52,590 bases of DNA from an uncultured Armatimonadota bacterium (GCA_903833215.1 CAILEM010000024.1:1-52590); one strand, 5' to 3'. Positions 13,922-22,684 are shown, numbered from the stretch's first letter. The notes: generated by a model not told the origin, from the sequence alone. A program made the numbers and translations.

Positions 13922-16297
13922 ATGGCAGATTTTCCGCTCTTAGAATGGTGCCGAGACGCAGCAAGGGCGGAAACTCCCAACCGAGAGGTTGAGTCCGGTT
14001 GGTGGGCCAATGTGGCCCCCAACGTCGCGGAAACGATCATCGAACATGCCGCGGATACCGAAGCGATCCATGGCGTTCTTCGGTTTCTTCAGGACCCACT
14101 TATTGAAGATCGCTTTCGGTTCCTCTCTCGTGACTTTCGAGGAGATCCTTGCCTTCGGCTCCACAAGGCGTTGACGGCGCTACTCACCTCAGCAGTGCCT
14201 GGGTCCGAACCCCAGACACTCAAAGAACTCTTTGCCCGTGCCGCCGTGGTGGGAGAAGCGGCACCCTCAGACGCCTATGGCATTTGGGCCTCGCAGCTTT
14301 GGGCTGCAGAACTTCAGAGACGAACCACCACTCGTCTTAAGCGAACAACAGCGTTTTTGATCTCAGCTTCGGGCCAGACGGCCAAACTCTCACCCTTTGT
14401 GGTTGCACCGATCCAGGCAAGTTGGACGGGGATAAAACCTCATCCCGCCCTTGCCGCATCACTCGTATTCAGCCACCAATTCGAAACTTCCATCGACTTG
14501 GCTTGGCAAGCGATCCGAGCAAGACATCCAGAGAGTCCCGTCCAATCCGCAGTTTGGTGGGTAGAAGGCGCCGCCAGAGAGTTTCCACTCGACGGCAATT
14601 CTCATATGGGAATGCTGCTTCTGCTGTTTTCAGCCCTCATGACAGGCGAAGGCTTGGATTCCGAATTCCTGGCTTCGTGCAGTTTGGACGCTGACTCTGT
14701 GCACCTTAAGGGAGTTGGCGCCGTTCGTGTCAAGGCGAAGGCGGCCCTTACTCCCGACCCGGTAACGGGGCGATCCCGCATTACACGTTTTTTTGTCCAC
14801 CCCGATAACCTCGCCCAAGCGCTTGACGGGGCTCAAGATGCAAACGCCGACCCGAGTGCGATTGTTTGCGGAACGACCCTCGAAGAAATTCTCTCTCACG
14901 CCGATGCTGGGGTTGGCCTTCTTCGACGACTCGCCAGAAAAGAATTCATTCGGGTCTTTCAGCTTCCCGAGTCGGCTCACCCCATCGAAGCCGCCGACGC
15001 TGCCGTGCAAGAATGGGTTCCGATCCGGGTTCAAGCCAATGAGGAGAGCCTAACCCAAGGTTCGTTCGAAGCCGTCTTTCCGGCATTTCGACGAGTATTG
15101 GTTGAAGGGGACGCGGGCTCTGGAAAATCCCAGTTACTCAAGTTTCTGGTAGCCCAATCGTTCCTCTCGTTTCGCCCTGACTCCAATGGGTTGGTCCGGA
15201 GCCTGGCGGATTCTCGTGGCGTAGTCTTCATGCGTGCGGAAGAGCTCTTGGAGATCTGTCAGCAAGGCGAAATTGGCACGAGCATGGTTGAGGGAATCTT
15301 GTCGATTCTCAACCAACGATACCGGTTGTCTCCGGATCACGTAAGGCCACTTCTGCTGTCGGGCCGCATCATGGCTTTGATCGACGGCCTGGACGACCTA
15401 GACCACGAAAACGCCTATGAACTTGGCAGGTTGCTTGCCCACCAAATGGGGCAATCTCCCGACCTGAGATTCGTCGCGACAGTTCGAACTTGGACAGAGG
15501 CCGCGGCCGCAATCACTCAGCCTGAAATTGGGAAGTTGCGAATCCTGCCGTTCGGAGCAGAGGATATTGATGCGGTCATCGTTGCCAAAACGAGAAACAA
15601 CGAACCTCTGAGGCTGCGTGTCCTTAAGGCCGCGGCCGCTTCGTCTTTGGCAAGATTTGCGACCAGCCCTCTCGTTGTCTCGTTGTTCATCGATGCCGTT
15701 CGCACATCGTCTTCCGACGGTGGGTTTGGTGCGGCTCCCGGCAAGCACTTGGTTTACGACCGGTTCATTTCTTCGAGTCTTAATCGCATCGCGATGAGTG
15801 GTGCCAGTCGAGAACGGGCTCTTGAAGCATTGCGGACCTACTCTTCCATCGTCGCCCACGATCTGTTGATGAAAGGCTACCGAGACGGCCACGATGCGCG
15901 AGAGTTAGAGCGGGCGGAGGCAGCGTGTGCTGCACAGTATCAGAACGTCTTCTCTAGGTCCCTTCGCGAAGATCTGCTTGCTTCGGGATTGTTGGTTCTC
16001 GATCGATCTGGCACACCGCTCTATCGATTCTTTCACATGTCGATTGGCGAGTACCTCGCCGCGATGAAGCTTGCCGCTGAGTTTGACCGTGCAGATGAGC
16101 GGGTCCGAACGAAGATGGCAGCAGAAATGGTGCGCAAACCGAACTGGCGTCAGGCCCTTGAGTTCATTCCTGGACACTGCAAAGATCCGCTTCGCTTCTT
16201 GGAGGAACTCGTCGATGAGGCTGAACGTAGTCCAAGGAGAGCCACGATGGTCATCATTGCTGACATCGTAAGGAGCCTGCATGCTCAACCCCTCTAG
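13922..16297 (+). CDS. NACHT-type STAND NTPase with N-terminal Lon (S16) protease-like domain
   Basis: Residues about 190-300 align with the Lon protease domain: 'PLDGNSHMGMLLLLFSALMTG' matches Lon's DGPSAG...SALTG, with Ser227 in the catalytic position; 'GAVRVKAKAAL' matches GGVKEK with Lys271; 'FFVHPDNL' matches the late V.LP..N strand. The Ser-Lys distance (44) is close to E. coli Lon's (679 to 722). A NACHT domain follows: Walker A GDAGSGKS (396-403) and Walker B 'ALIDGLDDLD' (near 488), then a helical C-terminus. Residues 1-180 are helical and unassigned. It overlaps the next gene by 17 bases. Likely role: an NTP- and signal-gated protease. Confidence 0.78.
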   Translation: MADFPLLEWCRDAARAETPNREVESGWWANVAPNVAETIIEHAADTEAIHGVLRFLQDPLIEDRFRFLSRDFRGDPCLRLHKALTALLTSAVPGSEPQTLKELFARAAVVGEAAPSDAYGIWASQLWAAELQRRTTTRLKRTTAFLISASGQTAKLSPFVVAPIQASWTGIKPHPALAASLVFSHQFETSIDLAWQAIRARHPESPVQSAVWWVEGAAREFPLDGNSHMGMLLLLFSALMTGEGLDSEFLASCSLDADSVHLKGVGAVRVKAKAALTPDPVTGRSRITRFFVHPDNLAQALDGAQDANADPSAIVCGTTLEEILSHADAGVGLLRRLARKEFIRVFQLPESAHPIEAADAAVQEWVPIRVQANEESLTQGSFEAVFPAFRRVLVEGDAGSGKSQLLKFLVAQSFLSFRPDSNGLVRSLADSRGVVFMRAEELLEICQQGEIGTSMVEGILSILNQRYRLSPDHVRPLLLSGRIMALIDGLDDLDHENAYELGRLLAHQMGQSPDLRFVATVRTWTEAAAAITQPEIGKLRILPFGAEDIDAVIVAKTRNNEPLRLRVLKAAAASSLARFATSPLVVSLFIDAVRTSSSDGGFGAAPGKHLVYDRFISSSLNRIAMSGASRERALEALRTYSSIVAHDLLMKGYRDGHDARELERAEAACAAQYQNVFSRSLREDLLASGLLVLDRSGTPLYRFFHMSIGEYLAAMKLAAEFDRADERVRTKMAAEMVRKPNWRQALEFIPGHCKDPLRFLEELVDEAERSPRRATMVIIADIVRSLHAQPL

Positions 16298-18083
16298 CTC
16301 ACCGAGGACGTTGGAAAGCCTTGCGCGCAGATCGACCCAGATCTTTGCACGTACGGCGAGCAATGCCTGGCTGGTGGGTGACGTAGAGACGATCCGAGTC
16401 GCAAGAGCGGCGATGGACGTTACCGCTAGTGCGGCAGGCATGGATGCGAGCGACGTATTTCAGCAACTCATCCACCGTGACCGCCAACGGCTCGAAGTGC
16501 TTCAAAACCGATTTGCGGTCGTCGCCATCGACTACTGGAATCGCGACGCCCTCAATGGTGGTCGCCGTGTTGCCCTCGAGGCGGCCAGCATCATCGACCT
16601 CATCTCGGAAAAAGATGCTCGTGTCAAAGGCCAACCCATCGGCCAGGTGACGATTGAGGCGGCACGAAATCCTAAGACATACATGCCTGGCATCATGGCG
16701 AGCATGCGACATGCCGTTCGCAAAACCTATGGCGCTGACGTCGCAAGCGGGTTTATTTCCGCGCTCGATTCCGAGAATCGAACATGGGCTCTGATCGGAT
16801 TATTCCGATCACGGTCGGAAGTCCTCCGGCGTGATGAGGCAGTGGCCCGGCTGATCCGGGTCGCCATTGAAAGCTCCAAGGGGAACGAAGTCTATAGCCC
16901 GATCCTCGATGCGATTCCTGTGGGGCGGACGCATTCCATGCAGTACTTCCGAGCGCTGCGCCAGTCGTCGCCCCAGGTCTTCAATCTCGTGATTGCCTGT
17001 GCGACGATTCGAGCGCTTGGGCAACCCTTGCCGCAGTCGGTGGTTACCGCCGTCCGCCATCGGTACGATAACGCTCCGATTCCGATCGCACGACTGCTTG
17101 GTGAGTTATTGAGCGCGTCTCCAACTTTTGCCTCCGTTCGATCACAGTTCGAGCACGACCTTAGGCAATCCGATCAACAACGCAAGGCGATAGAACGATT
17201 GGCCACGTTGCCCTTGGCTCCAGCAGACCCGCTCCACGCTCTCGCGGTGAAGGCTGCCCTCGCCGGTGATGCTCTCGATCGGGTTGCAGCCGATGCGGCC
17301 AAGCGTGCCCTAACTCAGTTGGGACCGGTTCCAGAAATCTGGAATCAGATTCCAGAAGTGGTTGAAAGCGATAGCGCATTTCAGCCGTGGTTCCGAGTTC
17401 GTGCCGAAGAAGGAACGCCCGGCCCTACGCCGCAACCGATGAGCATAGCCAAACGGCTAGAAAGCTACGTCGACCTTATCGATCCCCTTGAGGAATACCT
17501 GACATTAAGCGTTTTGTCTCCCCAAGCAACACGATCGCTGCGTGAACAGAAGTACGTAGGGCACTTGGCGTTCCTCACTTCGCCCATTCCAAAGAACCTC
17601 TGGCCGTCGATTGCACCGTTACTGAATGCATCCGGCGTCCAATGGGGACGCATTCAGGATTCTAAGACTGAAGTCTTGGCATTTCCAAGCGACGATCCGA
17701 TCCAAGTCACCCGAGCCCTTGTCCAACTGCTCGAAGCCTGTCCAGAGCCCCGCCCTGGCGTCGTCATGTGCGCAGGATCGTTCACGTTCAGCATCGGTAC
17801 GGATGGCCCGACGGTTTCTGGACCCATGATCGAGCGCTTGAAGACTCTCATTCGAATCGTACGGCTCGGCCAGTTCCTGGTGGCACTACCCGCCGACCCC
17901 GCCTACTCGATGGCCAAGAACGCAGAATATTCCGCCGCCCTCAAGCAACTCGAAGATGCCCGTGGTCGAGTCGAGGGCTGGGGCCTAACGCGATTACCTG
18001 ACGGAAGGCAATACGACATTTGGTGTGTACTTTCCGAAAGGCTATCTGTCCGATGGCCGATGACGGATTTGAGAGGTCGCTAA
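16281..18083 (+). CDS. Unrecognised 600-residue protein, last gene of the sigma/NACHT operon
   Basis: The start lies inside the end of the NACHT/Lon gene (17-base overlap), so the two are probably translated together. The product is mostly alpha-helical and Ala/Arg/Leu-rich, with no signal peptide, membrane segment or P-loop. Residues about 120-370 suggest irregular helical repeats; the final 130 residues look alpha/beta ('RPGVVMCAGSFTFSIG', 'RQYDIWCVLSERLS'). It may be a sensor, adaptor or substrate receptor for the NACHT protein. A strong bidirectional terminator follows, closing the operon. Confidence 0.7.
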   Translation: MLNPSSSPRTLESLARRSTQIFARTASNAWLVGDVETIRVARAAMDVTASAAGMDASDVFQQLIHRDRQRLEVLQNRFAVVAIDYWNRDALNGGRRVALEAASIIDLISEKDARVKGQPIGQVTIEAARNPKTYMPGIMASMRHAVRKTYGADVASGFISALDSENRTWALIGLFRSRSEVLRRDEAVARLIRVAIESSKGNEVYSPILDAIPVGRTHSMQYFRALRQSSPQVFNLVIACATIRALGQPLPQSVVTAVRHRYDNAPIPIARLLGELLSASPTFASVRSQFEHDLRQSDQQRKAIERLATLPLAPADPLHALAVKAALAGDALDRVAADAAKRALTQLGPVPEIWNQIPEVVESDSAFQPWFRVRAEEGTPGPTPQPMSIAKRLESYVDLIDPLEEYLTLSVLSPQATRSLREQKYVGHLAFLTSPIPKNLWPSIAPLLNASGVQWGRIQDSKTEVLAFPSDDPIQVTRALVQLLEACPEPRPGVVMCAGSFTFSIGTDGPTVSGPMIERLKTLIRIVRLGQFLVALPADPAYSMAKNAEYSAALKQLEDARGRVEGWGLTRLPDGRQYDIWCVLSERLSVRWPMTDLRGR

Positions 18084-18101
18084 GGGGAAAGAAACGAACG
18101 T

Positions 18102-18140
18102 AAAAAGGGGGGCTACCGAAATCGGTAGCCCCCCTTTTTT
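18102..18140. terminator. Bidirectional terminator between the NACHT operon and secreted copy D
   Basis: AAAAAGGGGGGCTACCG / CGGTAGCCCCCCTTTTTT stem with a four-base loop; A-run and T-run on opposite sides serve both converging transcripts. Confidence 0.92.
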
Positions 18141-18156
18141 GGATCTATTCGCGCTG

Positions 18157-18585
18157 CTACCGAGAGCCGATTGGACATCGGACTTGGGCATAACGGCCGG
18201 CTTGGTGATAGAAGAAGTACATGTCCTTCCAGCTTGGGTCGAGCGGGACATCACCCATCCACATATAGGGGAGAGCGACGTTGTGTCGGACTGCTGTCAC
18301 TTTTCCATTGGCGATGCAACCGAGATCATCGAGTCTGCCGGATCCTGTCACGACAACCGCCATGTACTGGCCTCGAGATACGCGATCGGTGTAGCCGAGA
18401 ACCGGAACGAAACCAACGTAGTGTGGGCTGATTTGGTAGGCACCACCGATGTTGATGTTCGGATTGATTTCGTAATAGTGACCATCGGTCCGCTCGACGA
18501 GCATATGAATGGTCTGGGCGCTTGCCGCACTGACAAATGCGACGGTAGCGATCATGACGGCGATTAACTTGTTGATGAATTTCAT
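18157..18585 (-). CDS. Small secreted protein, four-member family, copy D
   Basis: At 142 residues it is the same length as its three paralogues near 4.4-7.3 kb and keeps the signal peptide (MKFINKLIAVMIATVAFVSAASAQ), 'IHMLVERTDGHYYEINPNINIGGAYQ', 'LGYTDRVSRGQYMA' and 'CPIGSR'. The two cysteines have moved: the family positions are now Val (TAVRHN) and Tyr (FFYHQAG), while new cysteines appear in LGCIANG and VRCPIGSR. It lies directly after the sigma/NACHT operon in convergent orientation, about 11 kb from the other copies. Confidence 0.84.
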   Translation of the reverse strand: MKFINKLIAVMIATVAFVSAASAQTIHMLVERTDGHYYEINPNINIGGAYQISPHYVGFVPVLGYTDRVSRGQYMAVVVTGSGRLDDLGCIANGKVTAVRHNVALPYMWMGDVPLDPSWKDMYFFYHQAGRYAQVRCPIGSR

Positions 18586-18590
18586 TTCGA

Positions 18591-18646
18591 TTCCCCCGGA
18601 CTTGTCGGCCCCTCAGCCGCTTATGTCTTTGTGAGAGGAGGAGGAA
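18591..18646 (-). ncRNA. Structured leader RNA hiding the RBS, copy D
   Basis: On the minus strand TTCCTCC (18646-18640) pairs with GGGGGAA (18597-18591), the SD region. The inner hairpin is CGGCT-GAGG-GGCCG, where a U-A pair has become U-G. The internal loop has changed on both sides together (ATAAG opposite ACAA instead of ATGAG opposite ACGA), which supports a real structure. Confidence 0.55.
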
Positions 18647-18654
18647 GGGTCCAT

Positions 18655-18679
18655 CTCAGCATGGCTGGCTGGCATTTTC
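18655..18679 (-). promoter_or_regulatory. Conserved two-part box, copy D (degenerate)
   Basis: On the minus strand GAAAATG (18679-18673), 9 bases, then CATGCTGAG (18663-18655), ending 69 bases before the ATG at 18585. The halves differ from the consensus by a few bases but the gap and distance to the gene are the same. Confidence 0.45.
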
Positions 18680-18854
18680 GCGAAATCGCTTCGACAGGTT
18701 CAACGAGACCGTATTTCGAGGCTGCTTTGAGTTCACTCGCGATATTTGTCGCTTCTCGAAAGTATCCTGACCTTACAGGCTAGAGTGGTTTTAGGCGGCA
18801 AGCCGTAAAATGGATTGCTCGTGTAAAGTGAAGCTGGTATTTGGGGTGGATTCG

Positions 18855-19934
18855 ATGATGAAGATGAAGAAGAGTTTCGTATTCCAGGCGTTGGCAGCAG
18901 TTGCCGTATTCGCCGCAGGCTGCAATTCTGGTTCAGGCACTGATGACAAGACTGCTGCTGTCGCTGGCGGCACAAAGCCTGCAGCGGCGGGTGGCGATTG
19001 CACACCGACAACGGGCCCGATCAAGATTGGCTTTATCGTAAAGTCGATGGGCGATAGCTGGTTCCAGACCGAAACGAATTTCGCCAAAGAAGAGGCAAAG
19101 ACTCTTGGCGCCGAAATCGACGTGCAGGAAGCTCTGAACGGTTCTGCAGTTCTATCAACCATCGATACGATGGCAACCAACGGCGTGCAAGGCATCATCA
19201 TTTGCTCGCCAGAAACCCAACTTGGAAAGGCGATCAAGGCGGCAACCGATCGACACAAGATCAAGCTGATGAGCGTCGATGACCGACTTGTCGGATCCGA
19301 TGGCAAGCCTCTTACGGAAATCCCGCACCTCGGCATCTCTGCGACCAATATCGGAAAGCAGGTTGGCCAGTCTATTGCTGACGAGATTAAGAAGCGCGGC
19401 TGGAAGATGGAAGATGTTGGCGCTCTCGCCATCACGGTTCCAACCCTCCAAACCGCCAAAGAGCGCGTTGAAGGTGCGGAGTCTGTCCTCACCGCCGGTG
19501 GATTCAAGAAAGAGAACATCATCGAAGCACCATGGTCCGGCGCAGTCGATATCGCCAGCGCAAGCGATGCCGCAAATGCCGTCCTCACCGCTCATGCATC
19601 GATTAAGAAGTGGGTCGTTTTCAGTTCCAATGACGACGGCGTCCTCGGCGGAATCCGGTCGATCTCGAACCGAGGCATTCCTCCCACGGACATCATCGGC
19701 GTAGGCATCAACGGCATGCTCGCTGCTAAAGAGTGGGAGAAGGGTACGCCGACCGGCATGTTCGCTTCGATCCTTCTTCAATCCAAGGTTCACGGTGCAA
19801 ACACCGTCAAGATGATGGATGAGTGGATCAAGGCCTGCACGAAGCCTGCCTTGGAGACATACACCGACGGTGCCGTGATCAACAAGGACAACTACAAGGA
19901 TGCCCTGACGAAAGCTGGGGTCTCGATCAAATAG
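18855..19934 (+). CDS. araF: L-arabinose ABC transporter substrate-binding lipoprotein
   Basis: After a lipoprotein signal (MMKMKKSFVFQALAAVAVFAAGC) and a Gly/Ala-rich linker, the periplasmic-binding-protein fold follows E. coli AraF closely: 'IKIGFIVKSMGDSWFQTETNFAKEEAKTLG', 'GIIICSPETQLGKAI', 'LMSVDDRLV', 'DIIGVGINGMLAAKEW'. AraF is normally a soluble periplasmic protein, so lipid anchoring is a difference. I place the start at 18855, where GGTGGA lies 5 bases upstream; an earlier in-frame TTG/ATG at 18810 would spoil the signal. It heads araFGH, one base before araG. Confidence 0.88.
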   Translation: MMKMKKSFVFQALAAVAVFAAGCNSGSGTDDKTAAVAGGTKPAAAGGDCTPTTGPIKIGFIVKSMGDSWFQTETNFAKEEAKTLGAEIDVQEALNGSAVLSTIDTMATNGVQGIIICSPETQLGKAIKAATDRHKIKLMSVDDRLVGSDGKPLTEIPHLGISATNIGKQVGQSIADEIKKRGWKMEDVGALAITVPTLQTAKERVEGAESVLTAGGFKKENIIEAPWSGAVDIASASDAANAVLTAHASIKKWVVFSSNDDGVLGGIRSISNRGIPPTDIIGVGINGMLAAKEWEKGTPTGMFASILLQSKVHGANTVKMMDEWIKACTKPALETYTDGAVINKDNYKDALTKAGVSIK

Positions 19935-19935
19935 A

Positions 19936-21417
19936 TTGCTGAGCTTTCAGTCCATTTGGAAGGGCTTCAGCGGAGTGCAAGCCCTTCAAGATGTCTCGTT
20001 TGAAGTCGCAGGCGGGTCCGTTCACGGACTGTGTGGCGAAAACGGCGCGGGCAAAAGCACGCTGCTCAAGGTCCTCAGCGGAGTTCACCGCCAGGACCAA
20101 GGCGTCCTCTCCATCGATGAGCAACCGTGCAACTTCCGTTCCGCGATCGATGCGTTGAACGGAGGGGTTGCCGTCATCTACCAGGAGCTCAACCTCGTTC
20201 CTGAGATGAGCGTAGCCGAGAACGTTTGGCTGGGTCACTTTGCCACGAAGGGTCCGCTCGTCGACTTCAAAGAACTTGAGCGAAAAACGCGAGAGTCGCT
20301 TCAACGAGTCGGTCTCGATGTTTCTCCCTCCACCCGACTTGGATCGCTGAGCATCGGCCAAAAGCAGATGGTCGAGATCGCAAAGGCGTTGACGCGAAAC
20401 GCCAAAGTCATCGCCTTTGATGAGCCCACCAGTAGCTTGAGCTCGCGAGAGGTCGACACCCTGTTCGGCCTCATTCGCGACCTCAAAGCGCGGGGGATGG
20501 CGATTCTGTATGTGTCTCACCGCATGGATGAGATCACATCCCTGTGCGATGCGTGCACGGTGCTGCGCGATGGAAAGCACATCGAAACGTTCAAGACCAT
20601 GGAGGGCGTCGACGCCAGCATGATCGTGAACCGCATGGTCGGCCGCGAACTGGCGGCGGCGATGACGGATTCGGAACGTGACCTCGGTGCTGACCTCCTT
20701 GAGTTGCGAGATATCGCCGGTCCTGGTCTCAAGGACCCGGTGAGCCTCACCGTGCGGGCAGGAGAAATCGTCGGGATCTTCGGCTTGATCGGCGCGGGAC
20801 GAACGGAGTTGCTCAAGGCGATCTACATGGGCAATGCCGGCCAAGTGACCATCGACAAAGAGGTGGTTCCTCGCGGGGGACCAGTCGCTTCAATCAAGAA
20901 TGGTCTCGTCTTCTGCCCCGAAGATCGAAAGCACGAGGGCATCGTGCCGATGTTGAGTGTTGCCGAAAACCTCAACTTGAGCATTCGTCGATCCCTCGCC
21001 AAGCTTGGGATCTGGCTCGCGGTGAAGGCCGAAAAGGATAACGCCACCAGCTTCATCGAGAAATTGAGAATCAAGACGGCGTCGCAGCAGACGATGATTT
21101 CTAACCTGAGCGGTGGGAATCAGCAAAAGGTGATTCTCGCTCGATGGCTGAGTGAGAGAATCAAAGTCATTTTGTTAGATGAGCCGACACGAGGCATCGA
21201 TGTCGGTTCCAAAGCAGAGATTTATGCGATCGTGCGCGACCTCGCACGCAAAGGAATCGGAGTGTTATTTGTAAGCAGTGAGTTACCGGAAGTGCTCGCC
21301 CTCAGTGATCGAGTCTTTGTGATGTGCGAGGGCCGAATTGCAGGGTCGATGCCGACGAAGGAGGCAACCGAAGCCAAGCTTCTGTCGCTCGCGTTACCGA
21401 AGGGTGGTGCCGCTTGA
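19936..21417 (+). CDS. araG: Sugar ABC transporter ATP-binding protein, tandem type
   Basis: The 493-residue protein contains two ABC domains as in AraG/RbsA/XylG. The first has Walker A GENGAGKST, signature 'LSIGQKQMVEIAKAL' and Walker B 'VIAFDEPTSSL'. The second has a degenerate Walker A (GLIGAGRTELL), as is usual in this family, with signature 'NLSGGNQQKVILARWL' and 'VILLDEPTRGID'. It powers arabinose import with AraF and AraH. The likely start is TTG at 19936, one base after the araF stop; the stop overlaps the araH start. Confidence 0.92.
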   Translation: MLSFQSIWKGFSGVQALQDVSFEVAGGSVHGLCGENGAGKSTLLKVLSGVHRQDQGVLSIDEQPCNFRSAIDALNGGVAVIYQELNLVPEMSVAENVWLGHFATKGPLVDFKELERKTRESLQRVGLDVSPSTRLGSLSIGQKQMVEIAKALTRNAKVIAFDEPTSSLSSREVDTLFGLIRDLKARGMAILYVSHRMDEITSLCDACTVLRDGKHIETFKTMEGVDASMIVNRMVGRELAAAMTDSERDLGADLLELRDIAGPGLKDPVSLTVRAGEIVGIFGLIGAGRTELLKAIYMGNAGQVTIDKEVVPRGGPVASIKNGLVFCPEDRKHEGIVPMLSVAENLNLSIRRSLAKLGIWLAVKAEKDNATSFIEKLRIKTASQQTMISNLSGGNQQKVILARWLSERIKVILLDEPTRGIDVGSKAEIYAIVRDLARKGIGVLFVSSELPEVLALSDRVFVMCEGRIAGSMPTKEATEAKLLSLALPKGGAA

Positions 21418-22358
21418 AGTTCAAGCAGATGCTGGCCCAGTCGGGCATGATCCTCGTTTTCGTGGTGGTGGTGATCGGCTCGTTCCTGATCTCGCCGAAC
21501 TTCTTGAGTAAGGACAACATGATCAGCCTCGGGCTGCAAGTGTCGTCGATTGGCGTCGTCGCCTGCACAATGCTGTTCTGCTTGGCGGCAGGCGACTTTG
21601 ACCTGTCCGTCGGATCCAGTTTTGCCCTCGGCGGCATGGTTGGCGTTCTTATCGGCAATGCGACGGGAAGTCTGTTTTTCGGAGTCTTGGGTGCATTGGC
21701 ATCGGGAGCGGTTGTCGGCCTCGTCAACGGGATTGTCGTTGCAAAGTTCAAGATCAACGCCTTGATCACGACCCTCGCAACCATGCAAATCGTACGTGGG
21801 TTGACGAATATCCTCGGTCACGGTACGCCTCAAACGGCGGAAAAACCGGGATTTGACTTCCTTGGCAACCAGTCGTACTTCTCGATCCCGCTTCCGATCC
21901 TGATTATGGTCTTGTTCTTCGTGGTGTTCGGCATCCTACTGAACCGGACCGTATTCGGTCGGAACACGCTTGCTATCGGCGGAAACAAAGAAGCGGCTCT
22001 CCTCGCCGGTATCCAGGTTGCACGAACGAAGATTGCGATCTTTAGCCTAAGCGGAATGGTCGCCGCTTTCGCCGGAATCGTTGCCGCCTCCCGCTTGGTC
22101 GTTGCCAGCAACAACGCGGGTGACAAGCTTGAGCTTCAAGCCATCTCCGCCTGCGTCCTCGGCGGCGTCTCCCTCAGCGGTGGCATCGGAACCATGAGCG
22201 GCACCGTCGTCGGCGTCCTCATCATGGGAATCGTAGAAAACGTCATGCGCCTAAGAAGCGTCGACGCCTTCTACCAAATGGTCGTCACCGGCACGATCCT
22301 GCTACTGGCGGTCTTGTTCGACCGAGTCAAGCTCAAGATTCTGAACTCGGCCAGTTAG
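21414..22358 (+). CDS. araH: Sugar ABC transporter permease
   Basis: The 314-residue hydrophobic protein has about ten membrane segments and the BPD_transp_2 signature: 'FCLAAGDFDLSVGSSFALGGM', 'NGIVVAKFKINALITTLATM' and 'GGNKEAALLAGI...FSLSGMVAAFAGI'. It forms the channel of the arabinose importer with AraG dimers. The TTG at 21414 overlaps the araG TGA (TTGA), and the resulting start MKFKQMLAQSGMIL suits the family; a longer frame from 21324 lies inside araG. Confidence 0.88.
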   Translation: MKFKQMLAQSGMILVFVVVVIGSFLISPNFLSKDNMISLGLQVSSIGVVACTMLFCLAAGDFDLSVGSSFALGGMVGVLIGNATGSLFFGVLGALASGAVVGLVNGIVVAKFKINALITTLATMQIVRGLTNILGHGTPQTAEKPGFDFLGNQSYFSIPLPILIMVLFFVVFGILLNRTVFGRNTLAIGGNKEAALLAGIQVARTKIAIFSLSGMVAAFAGIVAASRLVVASNNAGDKLELQAISACVLGGVSLSGGIGTMSGTVVGVLIMGIVENVMRLRSVDAFYQMVVTGTILLLAVLFDRVKLKILNSAS

Positions 22359-22424
22359 GGCCGCCACAAGCTTTCTTTCAGAGGGCCAAGGAACGGTCGG
22401 CCTAAGAGAATCAAATTGCGAATT

Positions 22425-22508
22425 GGTCCCTTCTCCCCTTGCTAAAGGGGCAGAAGGCCAGGATGAGGGGTCAGCCATCAAAACGGTCCCGATGAAGTCG
22501 GGACATCC
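22425..22508 (+). repeat. Dispersed intergenic repeat, copy 1
   Basis: An 84-base element that starts GGTCCCTTCTCCCCTT, includes a CCCCTT...AAGGGG hairpin and ATGAGGGGT, and ends CGGTCCCGATGAAGTCGGGACATCC. A close copy lies at 22603 and a diverged copy at 47572. They are non-coding despite a spurious open frame crossing them. Confidence 0.7.
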
Positions 22509-22602
22509 TTTTCGCATTCGACCCTTGAATCATCCCTTACTCGTCGGAGTTAATTGCCCGTGGGAATTTCCGAATCTCTCGGGGAAAACAGAAACGCAAT
22601 CA

Positions 22603-22684
22603 GGTCCCTTCTCCCCTGACACAGGGGAGAAGGACAGGATGAGGGGTCTGCCATTAAAACGGTCCCGATGCAGTCGGGACATCC
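22603..22684 (+). repeat. Dispersed intergenic repeat, copy 2
   Basis: An 82-base close match to copy 1, about 95 bases further on, with the same two hairpins (CTCCCCTG/CAGGGGAG and GTCCCGA/TCGGGAC). RHS-like coding sequence starts right after it, so the repeat marks the break point where the N-terminal RHS part is missing. Confidence 0.7.

Noticed and set aside
11852-18083. A CRISPR-linked CalpL-type system proper
   Set aside because: No SAVED domain, Cas10 or other cas gene is visible; only the sigma/anti-sigma/Lon logic is similar.
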